Assembly (NCBI RefSeq): GCF_965216415.1 | Contig: NZ_CBDCFU010000002.1 | Length of the DNA: 64,000 bases | Direction: 5' to 3' (one strand) | DNA from: Marivita sp003149565 | Lineage (GTDB): Bacteria; Pseudomonadota; Alphaproteobacteria; Rhodobacterales; Rhodobacteraceae | Part shown: piece after piece, positions 1-7,848 of the stretch | Layout: the number at the start of each line of letters is the position of its first letter | Numbering within the stretch: position 1 is the first letter of the stretch | Notes under the pieces: generated by a model | What the model saw: the letters and a program-made list of their open reading frames with translations, nothing else | What the model was told of the DNA's origin: nothing | Database searches by the model: none | Translations under genes and position numbers: made by a program

Positions 1-284
1 ATACCAGCCTCAGGATGGGGGGAAATATTCGGTGCGATAAACGTTCCGAAATCCGAATCGAATCTTTGGCCCCCGGCGAGGATGACCTTGGCCTCACCGG
101 TGGCATCAGGTGCCGCGTGGCAGGACGCGCAGCCTGCTGCGGTGAACACTTTTTCCCCGTTCGCCGCGTCGCCTTCGAGGCCGTCGAATGCCGACGCGTC
201 AACCGGGACAGCACGCGTCACAAAAAGCCCGGCAGCCACAATGGCTGCCAGACACAATCCACCTACAATCAGACCACGACGCAT
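1..284 (-). CDS. c-type cytochrome (C-terminus outside window)
   Basis: The frame is open from an ATG at 284 to the window edge, so only the first ~94 residues are seen. Residues about 4-24 form a hydrophobic segment after MRRG, a signal peptide or membrane anchor that would place the protein in the periplasm. A haem-binding CASCH motif follows about 53 residues in, then a GGQRFDSDFGTFIAPNIS stretch typical of monohaem cytochrome c domains of dehydrogenase-associated cytochromes. It starts 9 bp after the stop of the cytochrome c' gene on the same strand, so the two are probably co-transcribed. The electron-transfer partner cannot be named without the missing C-terminus. Confidence 0.8.
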   Translation of the reverse strand, partial: MRRGLIVGGLCLAAIVAAGLFVTRAVPVDASAFDGLEGDAANGEKVFTAAGCASCHAAPDATGEAKVILAGGQRFDSDFGTFIAPNISPHPEAG

Positions 285-293
285 TGTGACGGA

Positions 294-758
294 TCAGTTT
301 GCCGGGGCGCGGTGTGTGTCGTGGCAGGCTTTGCAGGTGCCACCGATTTGCCCCATCACCGGACCAAGCGCATCGACACCGCCAGAAGCCGCGGCCTGCA
401 TCGCTTGCGCAGCGGTGCCGAAATCAGACCACTTTGACAGGAAATCTTCATTCTGGTCCCAGATCGTCGGCTGAGCACGTGTGCCGTCGATCGACATATT
501 GTCGGATCCTTCCGGCCACATCGGGCCTTGCTGAATGTTTGAGACCGCCACCAGCGTGTCTGCGGCGGCTTGCGCGGCCTCTGCGTCGTAATCCATTTTG
601 CCTTGCGCCATGCCGCCCAAAATGCCGAGGTTGATTGCCATGATGCGGAACTGGCCCTGACGCGCCTTCAGCTGAGCTGAGAAATCGTCCTGCGCATAAG
701 CCGCCGTCCCGCACCCCAACGCCGCGAACGCAATCGCAAATCTAAGATGTTTTTTCAT
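294..758 (-). CDS. cytochrome c' family protein
   Basis: 155 residues with a clear Sec signal peptide (MKKHLRF, hydrophobic core, cleavage after AYAQ). The haem motif CKACHDTHR lies at the extreme C-terminus, as in the four-helix-bundle cytochromes c' and c-556. These are periplasmic haem proteins that bind NO or small ligands or carry electrons. The ATG at 758 was chosen because AGGGAG precedes it at good spacing and the signal peptide starts there; a longer frame to 818 adds 20 residues of no clear role. It is followed after 9 bp by a second cytochrome c gene and faces a LysR-type gene across about 100 bp, an arrangement suggesting that the regulator controlled the cytochromes (inference). 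Confidence 0.85.
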   Translation of the reverse strand: MKKHLRFAIAFAALGCGTAAYAQDDFSAQLKARQGQFRIMAINLGILGGMAQGKMDYDAEAAQAAADTLVAVSNIQQGPMWPEGSDNMSIDGTRAQPTIWDQNEDFLSKWSDFGTAAQAMQAAASGGVDALGPVMGQIGGTCKACHDTHRAPAN

Positions 759-856
759 GACTTTTGACTCCCTGAAAAATTGTATGTCCTCCGATCTAGT
801 ATGCCTCGCGCATTGCACAAATTAATTGTTAGAAAATGCAAAAAGGGTCTGCATAC

Positions 857-1367
857 ATGCACAAGTTGAACTGGGATGATTTGCGATTTGTGCTCGCGGT
901 TGCGGATACCGGGTCGGTGAATGCCGCAGCAAGGCTGTTGGCGGTCAATCATGCCACCGTGCTGCGTCGCATCGCATCGTTCGAAGAGGCGTGTGGCGGG
1001 CCGGTTTTCGAACGGGATCGCAGCGGATATCGGCTGCGACCCAACCGGGCCCCGGTGATTGAGGCGGCGCGGCTTGCAGCGCAGCATGTGCAATCCGCCG
1101 AAGCCTTGATGCAGGACAGACAGAGCATCACAGGCCAATCGCTGCGCATCACATCGACCGATACGTTTTGCCAGACGGTGTTGAGCTGGATCCATCCCGC
1201 ATTGGCGCGGCGCGTTTTGCCGGACAGGGTGACCTATCTGAGCTCAAACGGACATCTCGATATGGCGCGTCTGCATGCCGATATCGCTTTGCGACCGGCA
1301 ATGAGTTTGCCCGATGACCTGGTCGGGCGTCAGGTCGCGGTGATGGAGTTTGCAGTCTACCAGGGGG
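857..1367 (+). pseudogene. LysR-type transcriptional regulator, 5' half, cut by an IS3 element
   Basis: The N-terminal helix-turn-helix of a LysR regulator is intact (NWDDLRFVLAVADTGSVNAAARL followed by a wing). It continues into the effector-binding domain until CAG GGG G at 1367, where the insertion sequence begins. The ATG at 857 is preferred over 836 because AAGGG lies 9 nt upstream and MHKLNWDDLRF is the usual LysR start. Removing the element and one copy of the GGG target duplication restores one frame of 894 bp counted from 836 (about 290 residues from 857), normal for the family. As it stands, a chimera would read a few residues into the element and stop, losing most of the ligand domain. 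It is divergent from the cytochrome pair. Confidence 0.9.
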
Positions 1368-1394
1368 TGAAGCGCCCCGGGTTTACCGGAGGGT
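1368..1394 (+). repeat. left terminal inverted repeat of the IS3 element
   Basis: The 27 bp pair with 2664-2690 in inverted orientation with one mismatch (C versus T at the sixth position). Confidence 0.95.
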
Positions 1395-1417
1395 AAAACT
1401 CTCGAAGGATGACCCTC

Positions 1418-1750
1418 ATGGAAGAGAAAAAGCACACCCCGAAATACACTGCCGAATTTCGCGATCGCGGCGTCCGGCTTTATCGTGAGCATCGCTCGGA
1501 TTACGCGAGTGATAACGCGGCTTACAAAGCGATTGCCGATAAGCTCGGCTGTTCGCATGACACGCTGCGCAGCTGGTGCATTCAAGCCTCGCGAGACGCT
1601 GGAGAGCGCGATGGTTTGAGCAGCGAGCAGAAGGCCCGGCTCAAGGCGCTGGAACGTGAGAACAAGGAACTTCGCACGGCCAACGAGATTCTGAAAAAAG
1701 CGTCAGCATATTTTGCTCAGGCGGAGCTCGACCGCCCGTTCCGCAAATGA
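1418..1750 (+). CDS. IS3-family transposase OrfA
   Basis: 110 residues. The N-terminus carries the IS3 OrfA helix-turn-helix (YTAEFRDRGVRLYREH ... AYKAIADKLGCSHDTLRSWC) that recognises the element ends. A heptad-like segment follows (LKALERENKELRTANEILKKA), the leucine zipper used for multimerisation. The ATG at 1418 has GAAGG 9 nt upstream; an ATG at 1409 is too close to that site. AAAAAAG at 1693-1699 within NEILKK is the classic IS3 slip site, where a -1 shift would join this frame to OrfB and give the full transposase. Confidence 0.93.
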   Translation: MEEKKHTPKYTAEFRDRGVRLYREHRSDYASDNAAYKAIADKLGCSHDTLRSWCIQASRDAGERDGLSSEQKARLKALERENKELRTANEILKKASAYFAQAELDRPFRK

Positions 1751-2649
1751 TCGCGTTCATTAACGATCACCGAGAGGAGTTTGGGGTCGAGCCGATCTGC
1801 CGCGTTCTGCCGATCGCTCCATCTACCTATTACGTTCACATAGCCATTGCCCGGAACCCTGAGCGGGCCTCGGACCGCGCGAAACAGGACGCGAAGGATC
1901 TGGAGGACATCAAGCGTGTCTATGACAAGAGCAAAGGCCGATACGGGACCCGCAAGGTCTGGCATCAGCTCCGGCGAGAAAAGAAGGATATTGCGCGCTG
2001 CACGGTCGAAAGGCTGATGCGAGAACATGGATTGCAGGGGGTTACGCGTGGTAAGAAGCGCACGACAATCGCAGATCCAGCGCAGGCCTGCCCGGATGAC
2101 AAGGTCAACCGAGAGTTCACGGCCACAGCCCCCAATCAGCTCTGGGTCTCAGATTTTACCTACGTGTCAACTTGGATGGGGATGGTCTACGTCGCTTTTG
2201 TTATCGACGTCTTCGCTCGCAAGATCGTCGGGTGGCGTGTCTCGACGTCGATGACCACGAGCTTTGTTCTCGATGCCTTGAACCAGGCTATCTGTCAGCG
2301 CTGTCCGGCAGAGGGGAGCGGACTGATCCACCATTCGGACCGCGGCAGCCAGTACCTGTCGATCCGCTACACCGAGCGCCTTGCTGATGCCGGCATCGAT
2401 ACATCGGTCGGCAGCGTCGGCGACAGCTATGACAATGCCCTAGCCGAGAGCATCATTGGCCTGTTCAAGACCGAAGTCATCGCGTTCTTCGGGTCTTGGA
2501 AATCCGTCGGTCATGTCGAGTGGGAGACCCTGCAATGGGTCAGTTGGTACAACACCGAGCGGCTACATGGCGCAATCGGCCATCGGCCGCCACAGGAAAT
2601 GGAGGACGCATTCTATGCAAGCATGAACGCCCTTGATAACGTCGCATAG
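1747..2649 (+). CDS. IS3-family transposase OrfB (DDE integrase domain)
   Basis: 300 residues from an ATG that overlaps the OrfA stop as ATGA. The HTH_21-like segment (RYGTRKVWHQL) is followed by an rve integrase core. The catalytic residues are visible: D in WVSDFTYV, D in HHSDRGSQY and E in NALAESIIG, with the downstream K/R helix. The frame stays open upstream to the A6G slip site in OrfA, so the active enzyme is probably the OrfAB fusion made by -1 frameshifting, as is established for the family. No internal stop or frameshift is seen, so the gene appears functional. Confidence 0.95.
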   Translation: MIAFINDHREEFGVEPICRVLPIAPSTYYVHIAIARNPERASDRAKQDAKDLEDIKRVYDKSKGRYGTRKVWHQLRREKKDIARCTVERLMREHGLQGVTRGKKRTTIADPAQACPDDKVNREFTATAPNQLWVSDFTYVSTWMGMVYVAFVIDVFARKIVGWRVSTSMTTSFVLDALNQAICQRCPAEGSGLIHHSDRGSQYLSIRYTERLADAGIDTSVGSVGDSYDNALAESIIGLFKTEVIAFFGSWKSVGHVEWETLQWVSWYNTERLHGAIGHRPPQEMEDAFYASMNALDNVA

Positions 2650-2663
2650 GTTTTGAATAAAAA

Positions 2664-2690
2664 ACCCTCCGGTAAACCCGGGGCACTTCA
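2664..2690 (-). repeat. right terminal inverted repeat of the IS3 element
   Basis: Mirror image of 1368-1394, followed directly by the second GGG of the target duplication. Confidence 0.95.
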
Positions 2691-2693
2691 GGG

Positions 2694-3055
2694 CTTCATC
2701 CAAAGACGCGGCGACATGGCTGGGCCTAACCGGTGCCTTGGAGCGCTCGGGACCCGCAAAATGGATGGCGCGCACGCTGCAACCGGATGATGTCTCGGCG
2801 GGTGCTGACAGTTTTTGCGTGCTTGCTGAAATGCTGCTCAAAACCAACGCAAAGACCATCCTTCCCTGTATTCTTGGGGATACAAGGCCCGAGCTTTTGC
2901 GTGTCGAGTGCGACGTTCCAAAGATGGACGTTCCGGTTTGGCTCGCCTGTCATCGAGATCTTGCTGGCAGCGACCGCCTGAACCACCTGATGGATGCTTT
3001 GGAGAAACTTATGCAGCCGCATCTCGGGGCTTTGGGCGGCGACCGCTCGGGTTAG
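2694..3055 (+). pseudogene. LysR-type transcriptional regulator, 3' half
   Basis: The frame reads on from the 5' half once the element and one GGG are removed (QG then ASSKDAATWLGLTG ...). It encodes the last ~120 residues of the effector-binding domain, including PVWLACHRDLAGSDRLNHLM, the usual C-terminal strand-helix of LysR proteins, and ends with TAG at 3053-3055. It has no start of its own at this position. There are no other lesions, which suggests a recent insertion. Confidence 0.9.
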
Positions 3056-3237
3056 CGCAGCACGCGGTTCGGAACCCGCTCGGCGTCCAGCGACATCCAG
3101 GCAGGCCAGCCAACCCATGTTTCTATTGAGTAGATGACACCACAAATAGCAATGACGGCCAAAACCAGTTTTACGCGCGCCGGGCTGGGCGGGTTTCGCG
3201 CCCATTGAGACATTCGCAGAAGCCAGAACCAGTTCAC
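3052..3237 (-). CDS. small single-span membrane protein
   Basis: 61 residues from a GTG that overlaps the hpt stop by four bases (GTGA), so it is translationally coupled to hpt. One hydrophobic helix is visible at about residues 22-40 (VKLVLAVIAICGVIYSIETW), preceded by a positively charged N-terminal part. There is no motif that gives a function. It is probably a conserved small inner-membrane protein travelling with hpt. Its 3' end overlaps the tail of the broken LysR gene on the opposite strand by four bases. Confidence 0.65.
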   Translation of the reverse strand: MNWFWLLRMSQWARNPPSPARVKLVLAVIAICGVIYSIETWVGWPAWMSLDAERVPNRVLR

Positions 3238-3776
3238 GCCTCGGGGAACCGCACCTTGCCGATGAAGGGCAGGTTACGGTTGCGTTGTGCGTAGTCGATG
3301 CCATAGCCGACGACAAATTCATCCGGGATTGAAAATCCGATCCAATCCGCCGTCACATCGGTTTCCCGCCGTGACGGCTTGTCGAGCAGGGCAATAGTGC
3401 GCAGCCGTCCCGGATCACGCGATTCGAGAAGGCCAACCACATGCTTGAGCGTATGACCGGTGTCGACGATATCCTCGACAACCAGCACATCCCGCCCTTC
3501 GATCTGGCCGCGCAGGTCTTTGAGAATCCGCACCTCGCGGCTCGACTCCATGCTGTCGCCGTAAGACGAAGCTTCTAAAAAATCGACCTCAACTGGTAGG
3601 TCCAGTTCGCGCACCAGATCGGCGATGAACACGAAACTGCCGCGCAGCAGACCCACCACGACAAGCTTGTTGGTGTCGCTGAATTCTTCCTTGATGGCGT
3701 GGGACAGTTCCTCGATCCGGGCGGCAATCGCCTTGGCCGAGATCATTTCGTCGATGACATATGGACGCTCTGACAT
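3234..3776 (-). CDS. hpt: hypoxanthine phosphoribosyltransferase
   Basis: 180 residues. It converts hypoxanthine (and usually guanine) plus PRPP to IMP or GMP in purine salvage, in the cytoplasm. The PRPP-binding loop VVEDIVDTGHTL is intact, as are the flexible loop with SYG and the C-terminal VVGYGIDYAQRNRNLPFIG signature of bacterial Hpt. The ATG at 3776 gives the usual family start (MSERPYVIDEMISA); the frame extends upstream with no similarity. It is divergent from the COQ10-like gene and coupled to the small membrane protein downstream. Confidence 0.93.
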   Translation of the reverse strand: MSERPYVIDEMISAKAIAARIEELSHAIKEEFSDTNKLVVVGLLRGSFVFIADLVRELDLPVEVDFLEASSYGDSMESSREVRILKDLRGQIEGRDVLVVEDIVDTGHTLKHVVGLLESRDPGRLRTIALLDKPSRRETDVTADWIGFSIPDEFVVGYGIDYAQRNRNLPFIGKVRFPEA

Positions 3777-3848
3777 AGGTTTCCCTTGATTTTTCGCGCG
3801 CACAATACGACATCCCCCGCCACTGTCACGGTCAAAACACAAGAGCAG

Positions 3849-4292
3849 ATGCCGACACATTCTGAAACCCGTACCCTGCCGTACACGGCGCAACAGATGT
3901 ATGATCTGGTTGCGGACGTGGCGAATTATCCAAAGTTCCTGCCGTGGACGGCCGCCGCGCGCATCCGCTCGCGCGAGGATCGGGGCGATCACGTAGAGAT
4001 GCTGGCCGATCTTGTGATCAGCTTCAAAGTGTTCCGTGAGCGGTTCGGCAGCCGGGTTGTGCTGTGGCCCGAGCAAAGGAAGATCGACACCGAATATCTC
4101 GATGGCCCGTTCCGCCATATGCACTCCAATTGGGGTTTCAAGGATGTCGAGGATGGGGTCGAAGTGACCTTTTTTGTCGATTTCGAGTTCAAGAACCGCA
4201 TTCTGCAGGGGGCTGCGGGTATGTTCTTTTACGAAGCGATGCAGCGGATCGTGCGCGCTTTTGAACGTCGCGCGGCCGAGCTTTACGGATAA
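3849..4292 (+). CDS. COQ10/RatA-type START (SRPBCC) domain protein
   Basis: 147 residues of a polyketide cyclase/START-like fold: an N-terminal strand MPTHSETRTLPYTAQQMYDLVADVANYPKFLPW and a C-terminal long helix MFFYEAMQRIVRAFERRAAELYG. This matches the bacterial family related to mitochondrial Coq10 (ubiquinone-binding chaperone), which also includes E. coli RatA. In an alphaproteobacterium with a ubiquinone respiratory chain the Coq10-like role is more likely, but this is inference. The ATG at 3849 begins the conserved domain. It converges on amt, with a terminator hairpin between them. Confidence 0.85.
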   Translation: MPTHSETRTLPYTAQQMYDLVADVANYPKFLPWTAAARIRSREDRGDHVEMLADLVISFKVFRERFGSRVVLWPEQRKIDTEYLDGPFRHMHSNWGFKDVEDGVEVTFFVDFEFKNRILQGAAGMFFYEAMQRIVRAFERRAAELYG

Positions 4293-4307
4293 GCATTAAG
4301 TCCAATG

Positions 4308-4332
4308 AAAAAGGCGGACCTTTTGGCCCGCC
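4308..4332 (-). terminator. intrinsic terminator of amt
   Basis: Read on the minus strand, GGCGGGCC and GGTCCGCC form an 8-bp stem (one G-U pair) around AAAA, followed at once by TTTTT. It lies 26 bp past the amt stop. Confidence 0.8.
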
Positions 4333-4357
4333 CTGATATTCACAATACTGGGTCGCC

Positions 4358-5536
4358 TCACGACGCGTGGTCATATGCCCGTTCACCGTGCACGATGATG
4401 TCGAGCCCGGAATCTTCGGTCTCTGCATCAACCCGCAGCGGTGTGATTGCCTTGACGACGAAGACCAGTACCACGGTCACGACCACGGTAAACACGCCGA
4501 CAATCGCCAACGAGCCCAGCTGCGCTGCAAAGCTGCCCGCACCGAAGACCGCGATCATGATGGTGCCAAAGATGCCGCCCACGCCGTGCACCGCGAACAC
4601 ATCCAGCGTGTCGTCGATCTTGAGCATGTTGCGGATCACGTTCACCGCTTCCTGACACAGGATGCCCGCGATTGCCCCGATGATCAGCGCTTCAATCGGC
4701 CCGACAAAGCCCGAGGCCGGTGTGATCGACGCAAGCCCCGCAATTGTGCCGGTGACCATGCCAACCAGCGATGCCTTGCCGAACTTTACCTTTTCCCACA
4801 GCGCCCATGTCAGTGATGCGGTCGCCGCCGAGATATGTGTGACAGTCAGCGCCATCGCCGCACCGCCATCAGCCGCCAGTTGCGAGCCGCCATTGAAGCC
4901 GAACCAGCCGACCCAGAGCATCGCAGCCCCTATCATCACGTAGCCGGGATTGTGCGGCGGCGTGGTGTCTTTTTTGCGCGGCCCAAGGAACACCGCGATG
5001 ATCAACGCCGCCAGACCCGCGGTTTCATGTACCACGATGCCACCAGCAAAATCGCGCACACCGGTGTCGCCGAAGATACCGCCATCGGCAAGGAAGCCGC
5101 CGCCCCAGACCCAATGCACCACCGGCGCGTAGCACAAGATCATCCACAGGCCCGAGAAGAGCAGCACAAAGCCAAAGCCCACGCGTTCGACATAGGCGCC
5201 GACGATCAGAGCAGGGGTGATGATGGCGAATGTCATCTGGAAGGCGAAGAACAGAACCTCGGGCAGGGTGTCGGACAGATCGTCGGAGCCGACCCCCAGA
5301 AGGAACATTTTCTCAAGCCCGCCCCAATACGCGCCGCCATCGCCAAATGCGATCGTGTAGCCAAAGGCGAGCCACAGAACGCTCATCAAACAGGCAATTG
5401 CGTAACAATGCATAAACACGCTGAGCACATTCCGCGCCCGCACCAAGCCACCGTAAAACAGCGCAAGCCCTGGTAGCGTCATGAACAGCACAAGCGCTGT
5501 TGCCACAATTATCCAGGCCGTGTCGGCTCCGTTCAT
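4358..5536 (-). CDS. amt: ammonium transporter
   Basis: 392 residues with about 11 hydrophobic spans, the length of Amt/AmtB proteins. The signature DFAGGIVVHETAGLAAL holds the first pore histidine and VFAVHGVGGIFGT the second; WVGWFGFNGGSQL is also conserved. It conducts NH4+/NH3 across the inner membrane. ATG 5536 is preferred because AAAGGA precedes it at 8 nt; ATG 5545 is too close. No glnK lies beside it, unlike the usual glnK-amtB pair. An IS4 element lies 57 bp upstream of this start, between the gene and its presumed promoter, so expression may be altered. The final HGERAYDHAS tail is intact. Confidence 0.95.
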   Translation of the reverse strand: MNGADTAWIIVATALVLFMTLPGLALFYGGLVRARNVLSVFMHCYAIACLMSVLWLAFGYTIAFGDGGAYWGGLEKMFLLGVGSDDLSDTLPEVLFFAFQMTFAIITPALIVGAYVERVGFGFVLLFSGLWMILCYAPVVHWVWGGGFLADGGIFGDTGVRDFAGGIVVHETAGLAALIIAVFLGPRKKDTTPPHNPGYVMIGAAMLWVGWFGFNGGSQLAADGGAAMALTVTHISAATASLTWALWEKVKFGKASLVGMVTGTIAGLASITPASGFVGPIEALIIGAIAGILCQEAVNVIRNMLKIDDTLDVFAVHGVGGIFGTIMIAVFGAGSFAAQLGSLAIVGVFTVVVTVVLVFVVKAITPLRVDAETEDSGLDIIVHGERAYDHAS

Positions 5537-5592
5537 CTGTCCCATCCTTTGATTTGTCGTTGTTGTGCGCGGTCAAAGCGGATCGGGAACGC

Positions 5593-6773
5593 CACGGTAC
5601 ACGACGCTGTTGCGTTGAGAGGCGATCTGGATTCGATTTTGAAGATTCTCTACCACAAGGATCTTCGCGATGTTCGAACGCCTTCTCGCCCCTCTGCTGG
5701 AAACGTTACGTCCGCATTTCGGCCTGAGCAAGACGCGGCTTGAAACCCTGGCGGTGTTGCTCGTTGGCTTGGCAAACTGTCGGACGGTCAACCTGTCGCA
5801 TCTGGCAAGCCAGTTTCCGGGCGACGCCAAACATGAATCGAATTACCGCCGCCTGCAGCGCTTCTTCCAGTTTGTGCACTTGGACGGCGACGTCGCCGCG
5901 CGACTGATCATGCAGATGCTGAACTTGAACCGCCCCCGGTTGCTGGCGTTGGACCGAACGAATTGGAAGCTGGGATCGCGCGATGTGAACATCTTGGTCC
6001 TGGCCATCGTCACGCGCCGCTTCCGAGTGCCGCTCATGTGGACTCTTCTGGACCATGCAGGCAATTCGGCAACTGCTCAGCGCATCGAGCTCATGGAGCG
6101 CTATCTGCGCTTGTTCGGGGCTACGTCTATCCGTGCTCTCTTGGCGGATCGAGAGTTCGTCGGCGCAGAGTGGATGAATTTTCTCAACAAAAACAATGTC
6201 CCTTTTGTCATCCGCCTCAAGGAGGACATGCTGATCCGTCTCGCAGACGGCAGTCGGCGCCAGTTTCGCACGCTGCTTCGAAAGCCCAGACGTGGCACTT
6301 GGGAAGGCTGGCTCATGGGCATGAACGGATCACCTGACAACCAACTGCGCTGCGCCGCCAAGCGCATCAAGGGCGGCGAACTGCTCATCGTCGCCACCAA
6401 CCTGGATGACGCTGGACGTGGCCTGAACCTCTATCGCAAGCGGTGGAGGATTGAGTGCATGTTCGCTGACGCAAAGACACGTGGGTTCAATATCGAAGAC
6501 ACCCACATTACCGAACCTGACAAACTTGCGACCTTGCTCGTACTCGTCGCCCTCGCCGTCACATGGGCCTATCGCTGCGCCACCCGCGTTATGGGACGCG
6601 GCGCCATTCGGAAAAAAGGACATGGAAGACGCGAAAAATCCTGGTTCCGAACAGGTCTTGATGCCCTGCGAAACTGGATCATCCATCACCCGGGCCGCGC
6701 GCTCAATGCCTGGGCATGTAAATGCCCTCGAAGGATCATAAAGGCTGCAGAATGAGGCGAGTCGTGTACCGTG
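5593..6773 (+). mobile_element. complete IS4-family insertion sequence, 1181 bp
   Basis: Ends are the perfect 13-bp inverted repeats CACGGTACACGAC (5593-5605 and 6761-6773). The element is flanked by a 9-bp direct repeat CGGGAACGC (5584-5592 and 6774-6782), a duplication size within the IS4-family range. One intact transposase fills it. It lies in the 5' leader region of amt, in opposite orientation to that gene, and looks recent because both duplications are still identical. Confidence 0.95.
5670..6755 (+). CDS. IS4-family transposase
   Basis: 361 residues of a DDE transposase. Catalytic positions are D in LALDRTNW, D in LLADREFVG and E in the YREK-like block YRKRWRIECMFADAKTRGF, which together identify the IS4 family. 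The N-terminus (MFERLLAPLLETLRPHFGLSK) and the middle (ANCRTVNLSHLA) are the DNA-binding and dimer parts. No stop or frameshift is present, so it may be active. A GC-rich C-terminal tail (GRRIIK-like basic end) is complete. Confidence 0.94.
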   Translation: MFERLLAPLLETLRPHFGLSKTRLETLAVLLVGLANCRTVNLSHLASQFPGDAKHESNYRRLQRFFQFVHLDGDVAARLIMQMLNLNRPRLLALDRTNWKLGSRDVNILVLAIVTRRFRVPLMWTLLDHAGNSATAQRIELMERYLRLFGATSIRALLADREFVGAEWMNFLNKNNVPFVIRLKEDMLIRLADGSRRQFRTLLRKPRRGTWEGWLMGMNGSPDNQLRCAAKRIKGGELLIVATNLDDAGRGLNLYRKRWRIECMFADAKTRGFNIEDTHITEPDKLATLLVLVALAVTWAYRCATRVMGRGAIRKKGHGRREKSWFRTGLDALRNWIIHHPGRALNAWACKCPRRIIKAAE

Positions 6774-6800
6774 CGGGAACGCGGAAAAAAGAGGCAAAAT

Positions 6801-6816
6801 GGCAAAGTGGCTGCCT
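6801..6816 (-). promoter_or_regulatory. candidate sigma54 -24/-12 box for amt
   Basis: Read on the minus strand the sequence is AGGCAGCCACTTTGCC. It keeps the GG and GC doublets exactly 12 bp apart and the GGCA and TTGC cores of the sigma54 consensus. Without the IS4 element it would lie about 75-80 bp upstream of the amt start, a normal distance. The match is imperfect (A for T, G for C), and the NtrC encoded in this window lacks the sigma54-contact loop, so this is a candidate only. Confidence 0.35.
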
Positions 6817-6883
6817 TAAAATCGTGCAGACATGGTTTTGTTTAATTATTGTGCGAAAACGCCAGCCTGTGCGTAATAATGCG

Positions 6884-7363
6884 TCACGGGTTGCGCAGCG
6901 CCGCCACCAGTAATGACAACGCTTCGTCCCGTGCTGCCGCGCGCACCTGTGCCCGTCCCAGCGCGCCGAATTCGATGGTTTTGGTCTCGACCCCTTTGGT
7001 GGTGGCCAGACCGAAACATACACGGCCCTCAGGTTTGAAGTCCGATCCGCCCGGTCCGGCGATGCCGCTGATCGACACCGCAATCGTCGCGCCTGCCGCC
7101 GTCAAAGCACCGGCCGCCATCTCATGTGCAACCTCTTCGGACACCGCGCCATGCGCGTCCAGCGTGGGTGGCAGAACGCCCAGCATGTCCACCTTGGCTT
7201 GGTTGGAGTAGGTGACGAAGCCGCGCTCAAACACCGCAGATGATCCCGCCACATCTGTGATCGCTGCCGCGACCATGCCGCCTGTACAGCTTTCGGCCGT
7301 TGTCAAAATTGCGCCGGCCTCAACAGCAAGGCGCAGAAGGTCTTCAGCCAAAGACAGGGTCAC
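6884..7363 (-). CDS. pncC: CinA C-terminal domain protein, nicotinamide-nucleotide amidohydrolase
   Basis: 159 residues, equal to the stand-alone CinA C-terminal (PncC) domain. It converts NMN to nicotinate mononucleotide in NAD recycling. Visible are the nucleophile region TTAESCTGGMVAA, the FVTYSNQAKVDMLGV strand and the SISGIAGPGGSDFKPEGRV loop, all conserved. It starts with GTG at 7363, overlapping the pgpA stop by four bases, so pgpA and pncC are coupled. There is no N-terminal MoCF-like domain, so it is the short form. Confidence 0.9.
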   Translation of the reverse strand: MTLSLAEDLLRLAVEAGAILTTAESCTGGMVAAAITDVAGSSAVFERGFVTYSNQAKVDMLGVLPPTLDAHGAVSEEVAHEMAAGALTAAGATIAVSISGIAGPGGSDFKPEGRVCFGLATTKGVETKTIEFGALGRAQVRAAARDEALSLLVAALRNP

Positions 7364-7848
7364 ATCAGCACCAAATGGAACAGCGCCGCCAGTGCTGCAA
7401 CGCCAATCGCTGCAAATACGCCTGCGATCACGTCATCCAGCATCACACCCAAGGCGTCGCCCCGCGCATCCGCCTTGCCGACCAGCCACGGCTTCCAGAT
7501 GTCGAACAGCCGGAACAGCACAAAAGCCGCGATCCATCCGGGATAGAGCGCCAGCGGGTCCGCCGACATACGTGTAGCTCCGTACGCCACCGGGAACAGG
7601 GCAATCCACTGGCCAACAACCTCGTCAACCACGATGTAGGATGGGTCCTGATCGTCCTGTCCTTTGGTCAACTCGCGCGCGGCAATCCAGCCGGACATGA
7701 AGATAAAGAAGGTCAGGTTCACCAACAGCCAGAACCCGCCAATCGACAGTACGGCATAGGCCACGGGCAGGGCGGCCAATGACCCCCAGGTGCCCGGCGC
7801 AGGTTTGAGGTATCCGACACCGAAAAACGTTGCGATCAATTTGTTCAT
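7360..7848 (-). CDS. pgpA: phosphatidylglycerophosphatase A
   Basis: 162 residues with four hydrophobic segments, an inner-membrane enzyme that dephosphorylates phosphatidylglycerophosphate to phosphatidylglycerol. Family motifs are GVGYLKPAPGTWGSLAALP at the N-terminus, DEVVGQW in the middle (acidic active site) and RLFDIWKPWL followed by DDVIAGVFA near the end. The ATG at 7848 overlaps the ispF stop (ATGA), and its own stop overlaps pncC, giving the tight operon ispF-pgpA-pncC. Confidence 0.93.
   Translation of the reverse strand: MNKLIATFFGVGYLKPAPGTWGSLAALPVAYAVLSIGGFWLLVNLTFFIFMSGWIAARELTKGQDDQDPSYIVVDEVVGQWIALFPVAYGATRMSADPLALYPGWIAAFVLFRLFDIWKPWLVGKADARGDALGVMLDDVIAGVFAAIGVAALAALFHLVLM

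Larger units (their letters stand above)
1368..2690 (+). mobile_element. complete IS3-family insertion sequence, 1323 bp
   Basis: Terminal inverted repeats of 27 bp (1368-1394 and 2664-2690) differ at one position and begin TGAAG(C/T)GCCCCGGG. The element is flanked by a 3-bp direct repeat GGG (1365-1367 and 2691-2693), the usual target duplication size for several IS3 subgroups. Inside are two overlapping frames, orfA (helix-turn-helix plus leucine zipper) and orfB (DDE integrase), with an A6G slip site between them. All parts look intact, so the element may still be active. It interrupts a LysR gene whose two halves rejoin in frame across it. Confidence 0.97.
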
